DNA of 64,000 bases from Paenibacillus sp. 37 (GCF_008386395.1 NZ_CP043761.1:620001-684000), one strand, 5' to 3'. Positions 24,003 through 33,813 are shown, counted from the stretch's first letter. The notes: a model not told the origin generated them from the sequence alone. Translations and numbers: made by a program.

Positions 24003-24982
24003 TAGAACGACATGAGGAGTGGTCTGATCTGGCACCGATGTATGTGCTGGGCGGACTGGAAGCAGAGGAAGTGGCGGCGTTTGAAGCGCATATGGCAACT
24101 TGCGAACCTTGTCGCCAGGAGGTGAAGGAATTGCAGGAAGTGACTGGCTTCCTGCCACTTGCGGCGGAACCTGTAGCACCGCCGCCAGGTATGCGAGCAC
24201 GTGTGCTGGGCAACGTGCTCGGACATGTGCAGGAGAGCACCGAGGCGAAGCCGGCGGCTGCTCCTGCTGAGCCTGAAGCACCCGTGGTGCTTCAGGAGGA
24301 TCTTGCGCCGCAGCACAAACGTGCGGCGCAGCCCGGGCCAGGCTTGCCGCCGGTAACGGCAGTGCCTGCAGCCCGGGTGGAAGAGGCTGCCCAGGCACAG
24401 CCATGGCAGCCACAAGCGCGCGCGCGTGCGCGCAGCAGCAGCGCTTGGCGCGTAGCCAGTGCCGGCCTTGCGGCCGCGGCACTGTTGCTGGGCGTGTACA
24501 CGGCGCAACTGCAGAGCCAGATCGACTCGCTGACGCAGCAAGCAGCGGGCTCATCGGCTACGCAAGAGCAGCTCGTGCAGGCACAGGCGCAGAATGCGCA
24601 GCTGCAGGAGCAGCTGGCATCAGCTCTGAAGCCCGCACAGGGCATGCAGACTGGCGAGGCAGTGAAGCTGAATCCTGCAACGCAGGACATTGTAGCTCAG
24701 GGTCTCGCAACCATCGTTATTGACAGCAAAGGCACTCACCTGGTTGTGCAAGCTGAGAACCTGCCGAACCTGGAAGGCAACGAGGCTTTTCAGGTCTGGT
24801 TGATCAAAGGAGATACCCCTCAGAATGCGGGTACTTTCCTTAGTCGTGACGGAACGGGAGCGGTATATTACACATTGGATTCGGCCAACGACTATGATAC
24901 GGTTGCCATCACGCTTGAACCGGATGCAATGGGAGATGAGCCGCGCGGTACAATGATTCTGGCTGCCAAGATTAAAGGATAA
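23999..24982 (+). CDS. RskA-type membrane anti-sigma factor with zinc-binding N-terminus
   Basis: 327 residues. N-terminal anti-sigma domain with zinc motif H31-x3-C35-x2-C38 (HMATCEPC), an Ala/Pro/Gln-rich linker (about 80-148), one transmembrane helix (about 152-169) and an extracellular RskA domain with EAFQVWLIKGDTPQNAG and ITLEPDAMGDEPRGT at the C-terminus. Holds the upstream sigma factor inactive until a signal triggers its release. The coupled ATGA overlap supports the pairing. Odd: the linker and TM part (about 24290-24660) are markedly GC-rich compared with both flanks. Confidence 0.9.
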   Translation: MIERHEEWSDLAPMYVLGGLEAEEVAAFEAHMATCEPCRQEVKELQEVTGFLPLAAEPVAPPPGMRARVLGNVLGHVQESTEAKPAAAPAEPEAPVVLQEDLAPQHKRAAQPGPGLPPVTAVPAARVEEAAQAQPWQPQARARARSSSAWRVASAGLAAAALLLGVYTAQLQSQIDSLTQQAAGSSATQEQLVQAQAQNAQLQEQLASALKPAQGMQTGEAVKLNPATQDIVAQGLATIVIDSKGTHLVVQAENLPNLEGNEAFQVWLIKGDTPQNAGTFLSRDGTGAVYYTLDSANDYDTVAITLEPDAMGDEPRGTMILAAKIKG

Positions 24983-25000
24983 ATATAGGATAGATCACCA

Positions 25001-25032
25001 AAGGCTGCTCCGTCGTGGAGCAGCCTTTTTGT
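25001..25032 (+). terminator. Intrinsic terminator of the sigma/anti-sigma operon
   Basis: AAGGCTGCTCC/GGAGCAGCCTT (25001-25011, 25017-25027), loop GTCGT, then TTT. Confidence 0.9.
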
Positions 25033-25173
25033 GTTTTCCAGTTCTGGCGCCGACCCATTGGATTTTATTAATTTTTTTAGTCGGAGCAACCGATAAACAA
25101 ATAGAAAGCAATACCCTTAATCTCCCTGTGTCTCAAGGGAGAACTGGTTGCACATAGAGAGTGAGGGGTTCAG

Positions 25174-26685
25174 TTGGAAGCATACCGTTCATTTATCTTT
25201 CGCCTGATACGCAATTATCTGATCGGTTCACTGGCAGCTGTTTTTGTTGTCGGTACAGTAGTTATGGTATCTACTCTGCAAATACCCAATATTCAATTTG
25301 TTCGGCTCATCTTCATTGTACTGATTTCACTCTTGTTCATGCTGGTTGCAGAATTAATTACGCTGTGGGTACAGCTTGGCCCCATAAGACAGTTTTTCAC
25401 TTCCGAGCATCATGAGAGAGAAGAATTAAACCACATGTATGAGAAAATTCATCGTTTCCCAGGACAGACCATATATCGGATCATGGGTCCGCACATGCTT
25501 GGTTTTTCACTCCCAGCAGCCGGATTAACAATATGGATGATATCCACAGGGTGGCTTGAATTCCCTTACTTGTATATTGTTGTGGCCGCCGCATGCGCCT
25601 TTCTGATTGCCATCATGCATGCGCTGATTGAGTATTACCTAACGGTGCGGGCGATTAGACCCCTGTTACTTGAGATTCGACATCGAGGCAAAGTCCAATA
25701 TGGGATGGAACCTTCACTGGGAGGGCGCATCCTGGTATCGATCCAGCGTAAATTTCAGCTAAGTACGGCACTGATTGGCTTATTTCCTCTATTTCTATTT
25801 TTCCTGGCTACATATATCAGACTTCAGTATATAGACAGTGAATTTGCGAAAGAGTACATACTGTGGGGAATTCTCATCGTTGTTCTGGGCGCGGGGTTTG
25901 CGCTGGTGGGAAGCTGGCTGTTGATTCGTGATGTTCGTGATCCAGTCGCTGAACTGACGCATGAGATGAACCGAATTCAGGGGGGAGACCTTGGCAGACG
26001 AGCTCCGGATTTATATGCGGATGAGTTTTCGGCACTGATCTCCGGTTTTAATATGATGATTAATCGGCTGGAGATGAGACAGGAACGCAATCGACAGCTG
26101 TTGCAAAGTTATTTTTCTACACTGGCTGCTGCTTTAGACGCCCGAGATAAGTACACGGCAGGACATTCCATGCGTGTGGCAGAGTATTCGCTGATGATTG
26201 GCAAGTTAAGCGGAATGAATGAGGAACAGGCGGATTTATTGTACAAATCAGCCCTGCTTCATGATATCGGGAAAATCGGCATACCTGATGAGGTACTGCT
26301 GAAGGATGGAAAACTAAGCGATGAGGAATTTGCGATTATTCGTACACATCCCGTGCAGGGAGAGAGTATTTTGTTGCAAATAGAGCCTATTGATGCCATG
26401 GCCGACTTTCTGCCAGGTGTACGATCTCACCATGAGAGATATGATGGCAAAGGATACCCGGATGGGATGGCTGGTGATGATATTCCCCTTTTTGGCCGCA
26501 TCATTGCGGTAGCGGATGCCTTTGACGCCATGACGTCTGATCGGCCCTATCGGAATGGGATGAGTCACGAGAAAGCGCTAACGATTTTGGAAGAAGGAAA
26601 AGGGACCCAATGGGACCCCTATTTTGCAGGTTTGTTTATTGATGAATGGAGACGACAACAACATCTTCAGAAACCATCGAAGTGA
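25174..26685 (+). CDS. HAMP and HD-GYP domain cyclic-di-GMP phosphodiesterase
   Basis: 503 residues. About six membrane segments in the first 260 residues, then HAMP (about 255-308) and an HD-GYP domain (about 310-490). Metal-site motifs are intact: LLHDIGKIG (HD-x-GK), HHERYDGKGYP (the GYP loop) and the downstream ADAFDAMTSDRPYR block. Expected to hydrolyse cyclic-di-GMP or a related dinucleotide in response to a membrane or envelope signal. Start is TTG 25174 with GAGGGG 8 nt upstream; the next in-frame ATG would delete the first membrane helix. Convergent with the next gene. Confidence 0.9.
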   Translation: MEAYRSFIFRLIRNYLIGSLAAVFVVGTVVMVSTLQIPNIQFVRLIFIVLISLLFMLVAELITLWVQLGPIRQFFTSEHHEREELNHMYEKIHRFPGQTIYRIMGPHMLGFSLPAAGLTIWMISTGWLEFPYLYIVVAAACAFLIAIMHALIEYYLTVRAIRPLLLEIRHRGKVQYGMEPSLGGRILVSIQRKFQLSTALIGLFPLFLFFLATYIRLQYIDSEFAKEYILWGILIVVLGAGFALVGSWLLIRDVRDPVAELTHEMNRIQGGDLGRRAPDLYADEFSALISGFNMMINRLEMRQERNRQLLQSYFSTLAAALDARDKYTAGHSMRVAEYSLMIGKLSGMNEEQADLLYKSALLHDIGKIGIPDEVLLKDGKLSDEEFAIIRTHPVQGESILLQIEPIDAMADFLPGVRSHHERYDGKGYPDGMAGDDIPLFGRIIAVADAFDAMTSDRPYRNGMSHEKALTILEEGKGTQWDPYFAGLFIDEWRRQQHLQKPSK

Positions 26686-26717
26686 GGGATCAGTTGATCC
26701 CCTCTGTCCACTTCGAT
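26676..26717 (+). terminator. Hairpin between convergent genes
   Basis: ATCGAAGTG/CACTTCGAT outer stem with GGATCA/TGATCC inner stem, followed by TCTTTTCT. It includes the last codons of the HD-GYP gene and of the convergent PAP2 gene. Confidence 0.6.
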
Positions 26718-27343
26718 TCTTTTCTGCGTCTCCGGTGAAGAGCGAGGCCTGTTATGATGGTGAGAACACACTCGCCGAGTATGACTGCACCCAAGGCGTC
26801 ATAGATCACATGTTGTTTGATCATTAGCGTGGATACGATAATAGTTGCTGCCCCGGCGGCCACCAAAATCTTGATGGGTTTGCGGATGCTTGGAACCGAG
26901 AGAACGGCACGCATAACCAGATAAGAGTGAAGAGAATGAATACTTGGAAAACAATTATAAGGACGATCCTGGCTATAGAGCCATCCGAGAACAGAAGCTC
27001 CCAGGCCTGTACCCGTCAGTTCCGGGCGTGGTACCATGGTCTGAAAGTTGAAGTAGATCAGATAACATATCCAGACACAGATATTCATGGATAACAAGAC
27101 ACGGTAATACGTCAGGCGATCCTTGGCACACAGGTAAGCGAGCACACCGAATACAAACGGGTACCAGCCCAAATATGGAATGGACATGCCAGGCACGTAG
27201 GGAATGATCCGGTCGAGCGGCGAATCAAGCACTGCGAACCCGCGTTCCGGACTGTTAAGAATATCATAGAACAGCCCCATGACGGCCAAAGACAGCATCA
27301 AACTCAATGACAGCCAATAGGATTTGCTTTTTAACAATTGCAC
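26690..27343 (-). CDS. PAP2-superfamily membrane phosphatase
   Basis: 217 residues with about six membrane helices. Catalytic motifs on the outer face: CFPSIHSLHSYL (PSxH) and KQHVIYDALGA (H-x3-D). Resembles PAP2-like/inositolphosphotransferase proteins; lipid phosphates such as undecaprenyl pyrophosphate or phosphatidate are the likely substrates. Start is GTG 27343 with GGAGA about 8 nt upstream; no in-frame ATG precedes the first helix. Confidence 0.8.
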   Translation of the reverse strand: MQLLKSKSYWLSLSLMLSLAVMGLFYDILNSPERGFAVLDSPLDRIIPYVPGMSIPYLGWYPFVFGVLAYLCAKDRLTYYRVLLSMNICVWICYLIYFNFQTMVPRPELTGTGLGASVLGWLYSQDRPYNCFPSIHSLHSYLVMRAVLSVPSIRKPIKILVAAGAATIIVSTLMIKQHVIYDALGAVILGECVLTIITGLALHRRRRKESKWTEGIN

Positions 27344-27583
27344 AACATCTTTCTCCTTTCATTCATGCTCCCTAGGAGCATGACCCCAGCAAATAACTAA
27401 TTCAAATTTAAACAACAATATATTCTACTACGACCAGCGCACAAATTGAATCCTGATTTGTGTATTTTTGTGTATTTTTTTGACGAAGAAGGAATGCAGA
27501 AGTTTCAATGGGCATGATATGATAGAAACATATACGGACGAAGGTAATTTGACCAGTAAAGTCGGGACAACAGGAGTGAGTGA

Positions 27584-28999
27584 ATGCAATTTTTGAAAAT
27601 GTTCGTATTGAATATGGGGATGCTTATAACGATTGCCTATCTTGCCAGTGTGTTCTATAAATATATCGTCATACGTGCCTCTTCCCGAATGAAGCAGATC
27701 GGTTCAGTACTTGTCCTTATCTTTGCGGGCTGGATCAGTACGGTTTTTGGATTTCAACTCACGGATGAAGTAGTCTTTGACCTTCGTTATGTTCCTTTAA
27801 TTGTTGCCGTTCTGACGTACAGACAACCCTATAGTGTAATTATTGTGGGTGTAGGGATAGGTTTATCCAGGTTAACCTTTGGTATCACGGATGCTACGGT
27901 GGCAGCGGTAATTAATATGACTTTACTCGGTGTAATATGTGCGGGTTTAAATATATGGATAAGACGCAGCAACTTCAGACTGATCACAAAAGGCTTCCTT
28001 GTTGTACTAATCGTCAATGTGGTCAATAGTGTAGGCATTGCTATTTTTGGCGTCATCCCGGCTACATACTTTTTCTCCCATATTATGCCTTACACGCTTC
28101 CTGCAGGTATCTTGTTAAGTCTTATGTTTGCGTTTATATTACGTGATTTTCAGAATGAACAGAATCGAATTTTGCTGATCCAGAGTACAAACCGGCTTTT
28201 ATCTGTGCAAAAGGAAGAGTTACAGAAAGCCCAGATTGTACTGGAGGATCGAGCGAAACAATTGATGATTGCCTCACAGTACAAATCCGAATTTCTCGCC
28301 ACTATGTCCCATGAACTGCGTACACCGCTCAATAGTGTTATTAACTTTGCCCAGATGATCAGCGAGAATGCTGACACGATGGATCAGGAGGATATTGTAC
28401 GTTTTGCCAATATGATCGACCACTCCGGGCAGGAACTGCTCACGCTCATTAACGATATTCTGGATCTTTCCAAAGTAGAAGCGGGGCGGCTGGATATTGT
28501 ACTGGAGGATATCAGTGTCGCACAACTTACAGAAGATGCCATGAGCCACTTTCAGCTCGTTGCTGAGAAAAAAGGTATTCAGTTGGTTCTGGACAAAAAA
28601 CAGGGACTGCCCGAGACGCTCTGGTCTGATCCCCAGCGGGTTCAACAGATTTTGCGGAATCTGATGTCCAATGCCATCAAGTTCACTCACCGGGGGAAGG
28701 TCACGCTGACCGTAAGCACCAAGCAGATTAAGAATGCAGGTATTCAGAATCGATGGCTTATTTTCTCCGTTCAGGATACAGGTATTGGGATTTCTGAGGA
28801 CAAGCATCATTCCATATTTGAAGCATTTCAGCAGGCTGACGGGTCGATTAGTCGGAAATTTGGCGGTACCGGACTAGGCCTGTCGATCAGTCGGGATTTA
28901 GCGAGATTACTGGGGGGATCGATTGAACTTGAGAGCACTGAAGGTAAAGGAAGCACCTTCTATCTCTATCTCCCGTTGGACCGTGAAAAAATGAGTTGA
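27584..28999 (+). CDS. Orphan sensor histidine kinase with 5TM (LytS-like) sensor
   Basis: 471 residues. Residues 1-195 hold 5-6 membrane helices with the DLRYVPLIVAVLTYRQP and GLSRLTFG pattern of 5TMR-LYT sensors; a coiled linker follows to about 245. H-box FLATMSHELRTPLNSVI carries the phospho-accepting His; N-box LRNLMSNAIKFTHRGKV, G1 DTGIGI and G2 GTGLGLSI complete the ATPase domain. No response regulator is adjacent, so the partner is encoded elsewhere. CAGGAG precedes ATG 27584. Confidence 0.9.
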   Translation: MQFLKMFVLNMGMLITIAYLASVFYKYIVIRASSRMKQIGSVLVLIFAGWISTVFGFQLTDEVVFDLRYVPLIVAVLTYRQPYSVIIVGVGIGLSRLTFGITDATVAAVINMTLLGVICAGLNIWIRRSNFRLITKGFLVVLIVNVVNSVGIAIFGVIPATYFFSHIMPYTLPAGILLSLMFAFILRDFQNEQNRILLIQSTNRLLSVQKEELQKAQIVLEDRAKQLMIASQYKSEFLATMSHELRTPLNSVINFAQMISENADTMDQEDIVRFANMIDHSGQELLTLINDILDLSKVEAGRLDIVLEDISVAQLTEDAMSHFQLVAEKKGIQLVLDKKQGLPETLWSDPQRVQQILRNLMSNAIKFTHRGKVTLTVSTKQIKNAGIQNRWLIFSVQDTGIGISEDKHHSIFEAFQQADGSISRKFGGTGLGLSISRDLARLLGGSIELESTEGKGSTFYLYLPLDREKMS

Positions 29000-29081
29000 C
29001 AAGCTTCGCGCCGTGAGTAGAATTTGGGATGACAACTAGCATCGACCGGCTTTTGAGACCCGGTCTAAGGAGTGTATCCCC

Positions 29082-30365
29082 ATACAGAAGACGGTCAACG
29101 TTAATCCTCCCCCGTTAACAAGCAAACCACGGCGCAAGGGTTCGACACAACGCACGAATTTATCGATTGCAACATGGGAGGGTGTACCGGCAATTATTTT
29201 ACAGACCTTGCTGGGAGGCCCATTTTTAACCGGATTTCTGCTGTATCTTGGGGCCGGGTCGAGACATATCGGCTTTGTGCTCGCGATTACGACGTTTGTG
29301 AACATTGCCCAGATCGGAGCAGCTTATTGGATGCAGCGTATTCGCAGCCGTAAACGCATGCTGCTGCTGTTCGTGGGCACACATCGTATCTTGTGGAGTG
29401 CAACGGGACTGATCCCGTTCATATTCCCCAAAGAGTGGTGGGTAAGCGTATATATTGGCGTGTATACGGTTGCTTTTATATCAAATACCATCGGCGGTAT
29501 GATCTGGACTTCACTGATTGGCGATATCGTACCTGCTAAGGTGAGAGGGCGTTATTTTGGAATTCGAAATACGATTCTGAATGCTCTTGGAAGCGTATGC
29601 TTATTTGCAGGCGGTATTGTTTTGGACCGTTACCCTGGAGAAATGGGCTTTCTGATCCTGTTTATTCCGGTGTGGATCTGTGCTATTGCCAATACAGTTA
29701 TCTACTTTTTCTATCCGGACGTTCCCTTTGAACGTTCTACCGAAAAGGTTTTCTGGCGCATGTTCATCAAGCCGTTCCAGGATCGTTCTTTTCTGAAAGC
29801 AACGCTGTTCCTTGCTGTCTGGTTATTGATCCAGACCTTGATTGTTCCGCTCTATTCCTATGTTATGCTCGATTTATTGAACATCAATTATCAGACTGTA
29901 TCCCTGATCACGGTAGTCCAGACACTGGTTATGATGGCCGGTTTTTATGTCTGGGGCAATCTGAATGCCAGATTCAGCAACAAAACCCTGCTATTTTGGA
30001 CATTGCCAGTCATTGCACTCTCCTGTTTGTCGTGGGGTTTAATGTCGTTCATGCCCGTATTGATCGCACTATTTCTATCTCATATCTTCCTTGGGATCGG
30101 TGTAGGTGGATTCAACCAGCTGGCATTTAACTTTACCATTGGAGACACACCCAAAAGTGAAAGACCGATGTTTGTCGCGGTGTATTCCGCTCTGACCGGA
30201 GTAACTTCGTTTCTTGGGCCGTTGTTGGGTGGCTGGTTGTACGAAAAAATGGAAACCTGGTCCGATGCGCTCGCCTGGATCTCAGCCTATGGATTTCAGG
30301 TGGGGGTTGGTGTCGTGATGCTGATTCTGACATTTACCCTTGGACGTCGTGTACTGTTAAAATAG
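29082..30365 (+). CDS. MFS transporter with apparent AUA start codon
   Basis: About 427 residues, 11-12 membrane helices, major-facilitator protein (EVRGRY-like motif as KVRGRYFGIRN between helices 4 and 5). Substrate unknown. From the stop back to 29073 there is no in-frame ATG, GTG or TTG before the TTG at 29208, which falls inside helix 1 and has no ribosome-binding site. AAGGAG at 29067-29072 is correctly spaced for ATA at 29082, giving an N-terminus IQKTVNVNPPPLTSKPRRKG and an intact helix 1 (VPAIILQTLLGGPFLTGFLL). Either AUA initiation is used or a point change destroyed an ATG. Confidence 0.75.
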   Translation: MQKTVNVNPPPLTSKPRRKGSTQRTNLSIATWEGVPAIILQTLLGGPFLTGFLLYLGAGSRHIGFVLAITTFVNIAQIGAAYWMQRIRSRKRMLLLFVGTHRILWSATGLIPFIFPKEWWVSVYIGVYTVAFISNTIGGMIWTSLIGDIVPAKVRGRYFGIRNTILNALGSVCLFAGGIVLDRYPGEMGFLILFIPVWICAIANTVIYFFYPDVPFERSTEKVFWRMFIKPFQDRSFLKATLFLAVWLLIQTLIVPLYSYVMLDLLNINYQTVSLITVVQTLVMMAGFYVWGNLNARFSNKTLLFWTLPVIALSCLSWGLMSFMPVLIALFLSHIFLGIGVGGFNQLAFNFTIGDTPKSERPMFVAVYSALTGVTSFLGPLLGGWLYEKMETWSDALAWISAYGFQVGVGVVMLILTFTLGRRVLLK

Positions 30366-30415
30366 AAATGATATCACATAACTTAATATAACGATGGCGA
30401 AGTGGAGGGATGTAA

Positions 30416-31096
30416 TTGAATCGTCTCGAACGGAAAGCCATGGTGATTGGAGCCACGGGGCTTGTAGGCGAATTACTGGTTCATCATCTGCTGGAGCACC
30501 CGGCATACAGCTTGGTTCGCGTTCTGGTTAGACGTCCGCTTGAGCTGCAACATCCCAAACTGGAACAGCATGTGGTGGACTGGGAACAGCTGGAGAGGCA
30601 AGACCACTTATTCGATGGAATCGATGACCTGTACTGTTGTTTGGGGACAACGATCAAAAAAGCAGGCAGTCAGGACAATTTCCGTCAGGTGGATTATCAT
30701 TACCCGGTTCGTGCAGCCACGATTGCGAAGCAACATGGTGTAGTACAGATGCTGGTGATCTCCTCTATGGGAGCGAGTGCAGGTTCCCGGGTCTTTTACA
30801 GTCGGACCAAAGGGGAAATGGAGGATGCATTGTCCGATATCGGTTTTCCGTCACTGCATATCTTCCGTCCTTCCTTAATTCTGGGAGATCGAAACGAGAA
30901 GCGGTTCGGTGAGCAGATGGCTGCCTATGCCATGAAGTTTCTGGATCGCTGGATGAAAGGCAGAGCGGACAAATACCGGGCGGTCCACGCCGCAACCATT
31001 GCACAGGCCATGACCAATATTGCGCTGGTGCAAGCCAAGGGAAACCATGTGTATTCCAATGAAGTCATTCATGTCCTTGGTGTGGACGGGGGCTAA
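30416..31096 (+). CDS. Atypical SDR NAD(P)-binding oxidoreductase
   Basis: 226 residues. Rossmann signature VIGATGLVGELLVHHLL at the N-terminus (GATGxxG), CCLGTTIKKAGS in the middle, and YSRTKGEME matching the YxxxK catalytic pair of extended or atypical SDRs. Resembles HTATIP2/YwnB-like NAD(P)H-binding proteins; the substrate is unknown. Start is TTG 30416 with GGAGGG 8 nt upstream. 50 nt after the MFS gene, so the two may be co-transcribed. Confidence 0.85.
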   Translation: MNRLERKAMVIGATGLVGELLVHHLLEHPAYSLVRVLVRRPLELQHPKLEQHVVDWEQLERQDHLFDGIDDLYCCLGTTIKKAGSQDNFRQVDYHYPVRAATIAKQHGVVQMLVISSMGASAGSRVFYSRTKGEMEDALSDIGFPSLHIFRPSLILGDRNEKRFGEQMAAYAMKFLDRWMKGRADKYRAVHAATIAQAMTNIALVQAKGNHVYSNEVIHVLGVDGG

Positions 31097-31143
31097 GAAA
31101 CCTTTGAACGAGCTGTTTACTTCATGTGGCTAGTGAGGAGCGT

Positions 31144-31172
31144 TTCTCGCTTGAGGCAGATCGTGGTATAAT
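31144..31172 (+). promoter_or_regulatory. Extended -10 promoter of ridA
   Basis: TATAAT (31167-31172) with TG one base upstream (TGGTATAAT), an extended -10; weak -35 TTCTCG at 17 nt. Confidence 0.5.
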
Positions 31173-31244
31173 AGGCAACAAAAATGAGTTCGAACCCTGA
31201 CTCCATGCGGCAGCAGGATAACGAACATGAAGGAGAACTCGTCC

Positions 31245-31619
31245 ATGAAAAAACCAATCTCTACCGATCAGGCGCCAGGCGCCATTGGTCCATACAGTCA
31301 AGCCGTTGATGCAGGCGATTTCATCTACACTTCCGGACAGCTTGGCCTGGATCCTCAAACGGGAGAATTCGGTGCAGATGTACAAGAGCAGACACGTCTG
31401 TCTTTGAGCAATGTGAAGGCTATCCTTGAAGCAGCAGGCACAAGTATGGATAAAATCGTTAAAACGACGGTGTTCCTGAAAGACATGAACGACTTCGTTC
31501 CTGTGAATGAAGTGTATAGCACGTTCTTCCAACAGCCGTATCCTGCACGCAGTGCTGTGGAAGTTGCTCGTTTGCCAAAAGATGCACTGGTGGAGATTGA
31601 AGTTATTGCCCTGAAATAG
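31245..31619 (+). CDS. ridA: RidA/YabJ family imine/enamine deaminase
   Basis: 124 residues, homotrimeric cytosolic enzyme that hydrolyses reactive 2-aminoacrylate and related imines. Family blocks IGPYSQAV, YTSGQLGLDP and the catalytic Arg102 in PARSAVEVARLPKDALVEIE are all present. ATG 31245 was chosen: AAGGAG at 31230-31235 lies upstream of it and inside the alternative frame starting at 31227. Confidence 0.92.
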   Translation: MKKPISTDQAPGAIGPYSQAVDAGDFIYTSGQLGLDPQTGEFGADVQEQTRLSLSNVKAILEAAGTSMDKIVKTTVFLKDMNDFVPVNEVYSTFFQQPYPARSAVEVARLPKDALVEIEVIALK

Positions 31620-31647
31620 GACAACCTTCATTTACTGCGTTATACAT

Positions 31648-31690
31648 AAAAAGCCGATTTCAGGTCAAATGACCAGAATCGGCTTTTTGC
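31648..31690. terminator. Bidirectional intrinsic terminator
   Basis: 12-bp stem AAAAAGCCGATT/AATCGGCTTTTT (31648-31659, 31677-31688) with an inner GGTC/GACC, between convergent genes. Confidence 0.9.
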
Positions 31691-31720
31691 TTTATGTTTT
31701 TGCGTTAGGATGGAAGTCGC

Positions 31721-32479
31721 TCAATCGCGATCCTGATTACGGGCGAAGAACAGCCAAATCGCGTAGATTGCCAGTACGATCGCAATGATGATTGCCGTAT
31801 AATATACGGAAGTGACATCCTTTTGTTTAAGTGCAATGGCGATATAAGCCCATGTGAATACCAGTGGATATACACTGTCCCGATAACGGAAACTAACGAG
31901 TACAGCCAGCACCATACCCACAATCAGCATAATGATCGTCCAGGTTGGTTCGCTGAGACCAAAACCATCCCAGCCGATTTTATATAACAGCACAGCTGTA
32001 TTGACGATCGTTGCCACGCTAACCCATCCCAGATAGATGCTGAAGGGCAGCTTCACAAGCCAGATCTCAGCAGTGGTCGGAACGGTAATGGTACGTGTTT
32101 TTACATACAACACGATCAGAGACAACAGTAGGAGTACAATAATCAGTAAAGCGAGACCGGTCTGCAAGTTTTGAAAAGCAAAAATCCAGGCTACGTTAAA
32201 GGCACAGCTTGCCAGGAACCAATACCCGAGACGGGTAATCGAGTCCCTTTTCCAGGAAGCAGGTACGAACTGATAGATCACAAACCCTGCCAGCAGCAAG
32301 TAGATCAAACCCCATATAGCGAAGGCATAGCCAGAAGGTGTGAGTAGCACAGGATACATATCCGATACTTCTTTATTGGTCTTGCCTCCGATCGGCAGAG
32401 CGTTGGAGAGGTAGTTCACGATAATTACAGCGATAAAACCAATGGCGTTTAACCACTTGTACGGATTGTTACGTGACAT
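31721..32479 (-). CDS. TspO/MBR-related tryptophan-rich membrane protein
   Basis: 252 residues with seven hydrophobic helices. The signature TPSGYAFAIWGLIYLLL (about 60-76) and LPFSIYLGWVSVATIVN resemble the TspO/MBR relatives that are longer than classical five-helix TspO. Possible tetrapyrrole or lipid-ligand transport or sensing; not certain. ATG 32479 follows AAGGAGG by 8 nt; an in-frame ATG further upstream lacks a site. Confidence 0.7.
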   Translation of the reverse strand: MSRNNPYKWLNAIGFIAVIIVNYLSNALPIGGKTNKEVSDMYPVLLTPSGYAFAIWGLIYLLLAGFVIYQFVPASWKRDSITRLGYWFLASCAFNVAWIFAFQNLQTGLALLIIVLLLLSLIVLYVKTRTITVPTTAEIWLVKLPFSIYLGWVSVATIVNTAVLLYKIGWDGFGLSEPTWTIIMLIVGMVLAVLVSFRYRDSVYPLVFTWAYIAIALKQKDVTSVYYTAIIIAIVLAIYAIWLFFARNQDRD

Positions 32480-32703
32480 TGTGTTTCCTCCTTGGTTAAC
32501 GAATGAATGAACCACGGGTCAGTCTACAATGAATATACCCAGTTCTTGCACATTCTAATAACAGCCGCAAAAAATTCACAAGTTGATCTTTCAGATCCTT
32601 GTGCTCAGTCGCTATGTTGGAACGGTACTCTGTCCCAATGTACGCTAAACGAAGCAGAAATATGTCCATGCCCACGATGTTCCACTAGAAGAGGAGAAAG
32701 AGA

Positions 32704-33669
32704 ATGCTCACAAGAGAAACGATGGAGAAACAGCAAACCTGGTTCTATGTAGTTGCACTGTTCTTAGGAGCAGCGATAGGGCTGAGTAATCCGGTATGGG
32801 GAAATGGTTTACACTACACCGTGTCCCCGGTTCTTGCCGTTCTGTTATACAGCATGTTTGTACAGATTCCCTTTTTACAGTTAAAAGAGTCTTGGTCGAA
32901 TCTTCGATTTATGTGCGCGTTACTGGTGGCGAATTTTATCGTTGTACCTGTAGTCGTATGGTTGCTTACACTGGTCTTTCCACAATCACCAGGCGTTCTG
33001 ATCGGAGTCTATCTGGTACTGTTAACACCCTGTATTGATTACGTCATTGTGTTCACACAGCTCGGCAGGGGCAATGAGAAACTGATGCTGGCCGCAACAC
33101 CCCTTTTATTTGTTATACAAATGATCTTGTTGCCGTTTTACTTATGGCTTTTGATGGGTGCTAAGGTGGCGCAGGTCATGCAGATAGGGCCGTTCGTGGA
33201 GGCTTTTCTGTTCCTGATCGTTATTCCACTGTTGCTCGCTGTCGTTACACAGGTTCTCTCAAGAGGTAAAGTGAGCGGGGAGCGGGTCTTGAATGCAACG
33301 GCATGGCTCCCGGTTCCGATGATGGCACTTACGCTGATCGTGGTTGTCGCTTCCCAGATTGGCAAAGTCTACAATGATATGGCGATCATCGTAAACGTGA
33401 TCCCGATCTATGTTGCTTTCCTAATCATTATGCCTTGGATATCTCGGCTTATTGCTACTTGGTTTGGATTGAATCCAGGCGCCGGGCGGGCGTTGATTTT
33501 CAGTTCAGCCACACGGAATTCGCTGGTCGTTCTGCCACTTGCGCTGGCACTCCCGCCAGAATGGGCAACCATAGCTGCGGCTGTTATTGTGACACAGACG
33601 ATGGTGGAGCTTGCAGGAGAGCTAATCTACATTCGACTTGTACCTGCGGTAATTTTACGAGATCGGTGA
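32704..33669 (+). CDS. SBF/ACR3-like (bile acid:Na+ symporter superfamily) transporter
   Basis: 321 residues, about ten membrane helices. Pattern resembles the arsenite/bile-acid transporter superfamily: SPVLAVLLYSMFVQIP at helix 2, LLTPCIDYVIVFTQLGRGN in the middle and SSATRNSLVVLPLALALP near the end (similar to the ACR3 discontinuous helix). Might export arsenite, but no arsR or arsC is nearby, so the substrate is open. AGAGGAGA precedes ATG 32704. Confidence 0.75.
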   Translation: MLTRETMEKQQTWFYVVALFLGAAIGLSNPVWGNGLHYTVSPVLAVLLYSMFVQIPFLQLKESWSNLRFMCALLVANFIVVPVVVWLLTLVFPQSPGVLIGVYLVLLTPCIDYVIVFTQLGRGNEKLMLAATPLLFVIQMILLPFYLWLLMGAKVAQVMQIGPFVEAFLFLIVIPLLLAVVTQVLSRGKVSGERVLNATAWLPVPMMALTLIVVVASQIGKVYNDMAIIVNVIPIYVAFLIIMPWISRLIATWFGLNPGAGRALIFSSATRNSLVVLPLALALPPEWATIAAAVIVTQTMVELAGELIYIRLVPAVILRDR

Positions 33670-33813
33670 GGCAGCTCATACAACGGGAAATAAAATTTAT
33701 TATCTCTACTTTGGTGTAGCTGTAGCCGCAATCTTTCGGAGCGTATCCTATCTTAGAAAAGAAAGAGCCAACAAGTCGTCTTGATCTATGCTATTCTTTG
33801 TGAAATTAAAATT

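Noticed and set aside
32704..33669. Arsenic resistance operon
   Set aside because: The transporter fits the SBF/ACR3 superfamily, but no arsR or arsC accompanies it.
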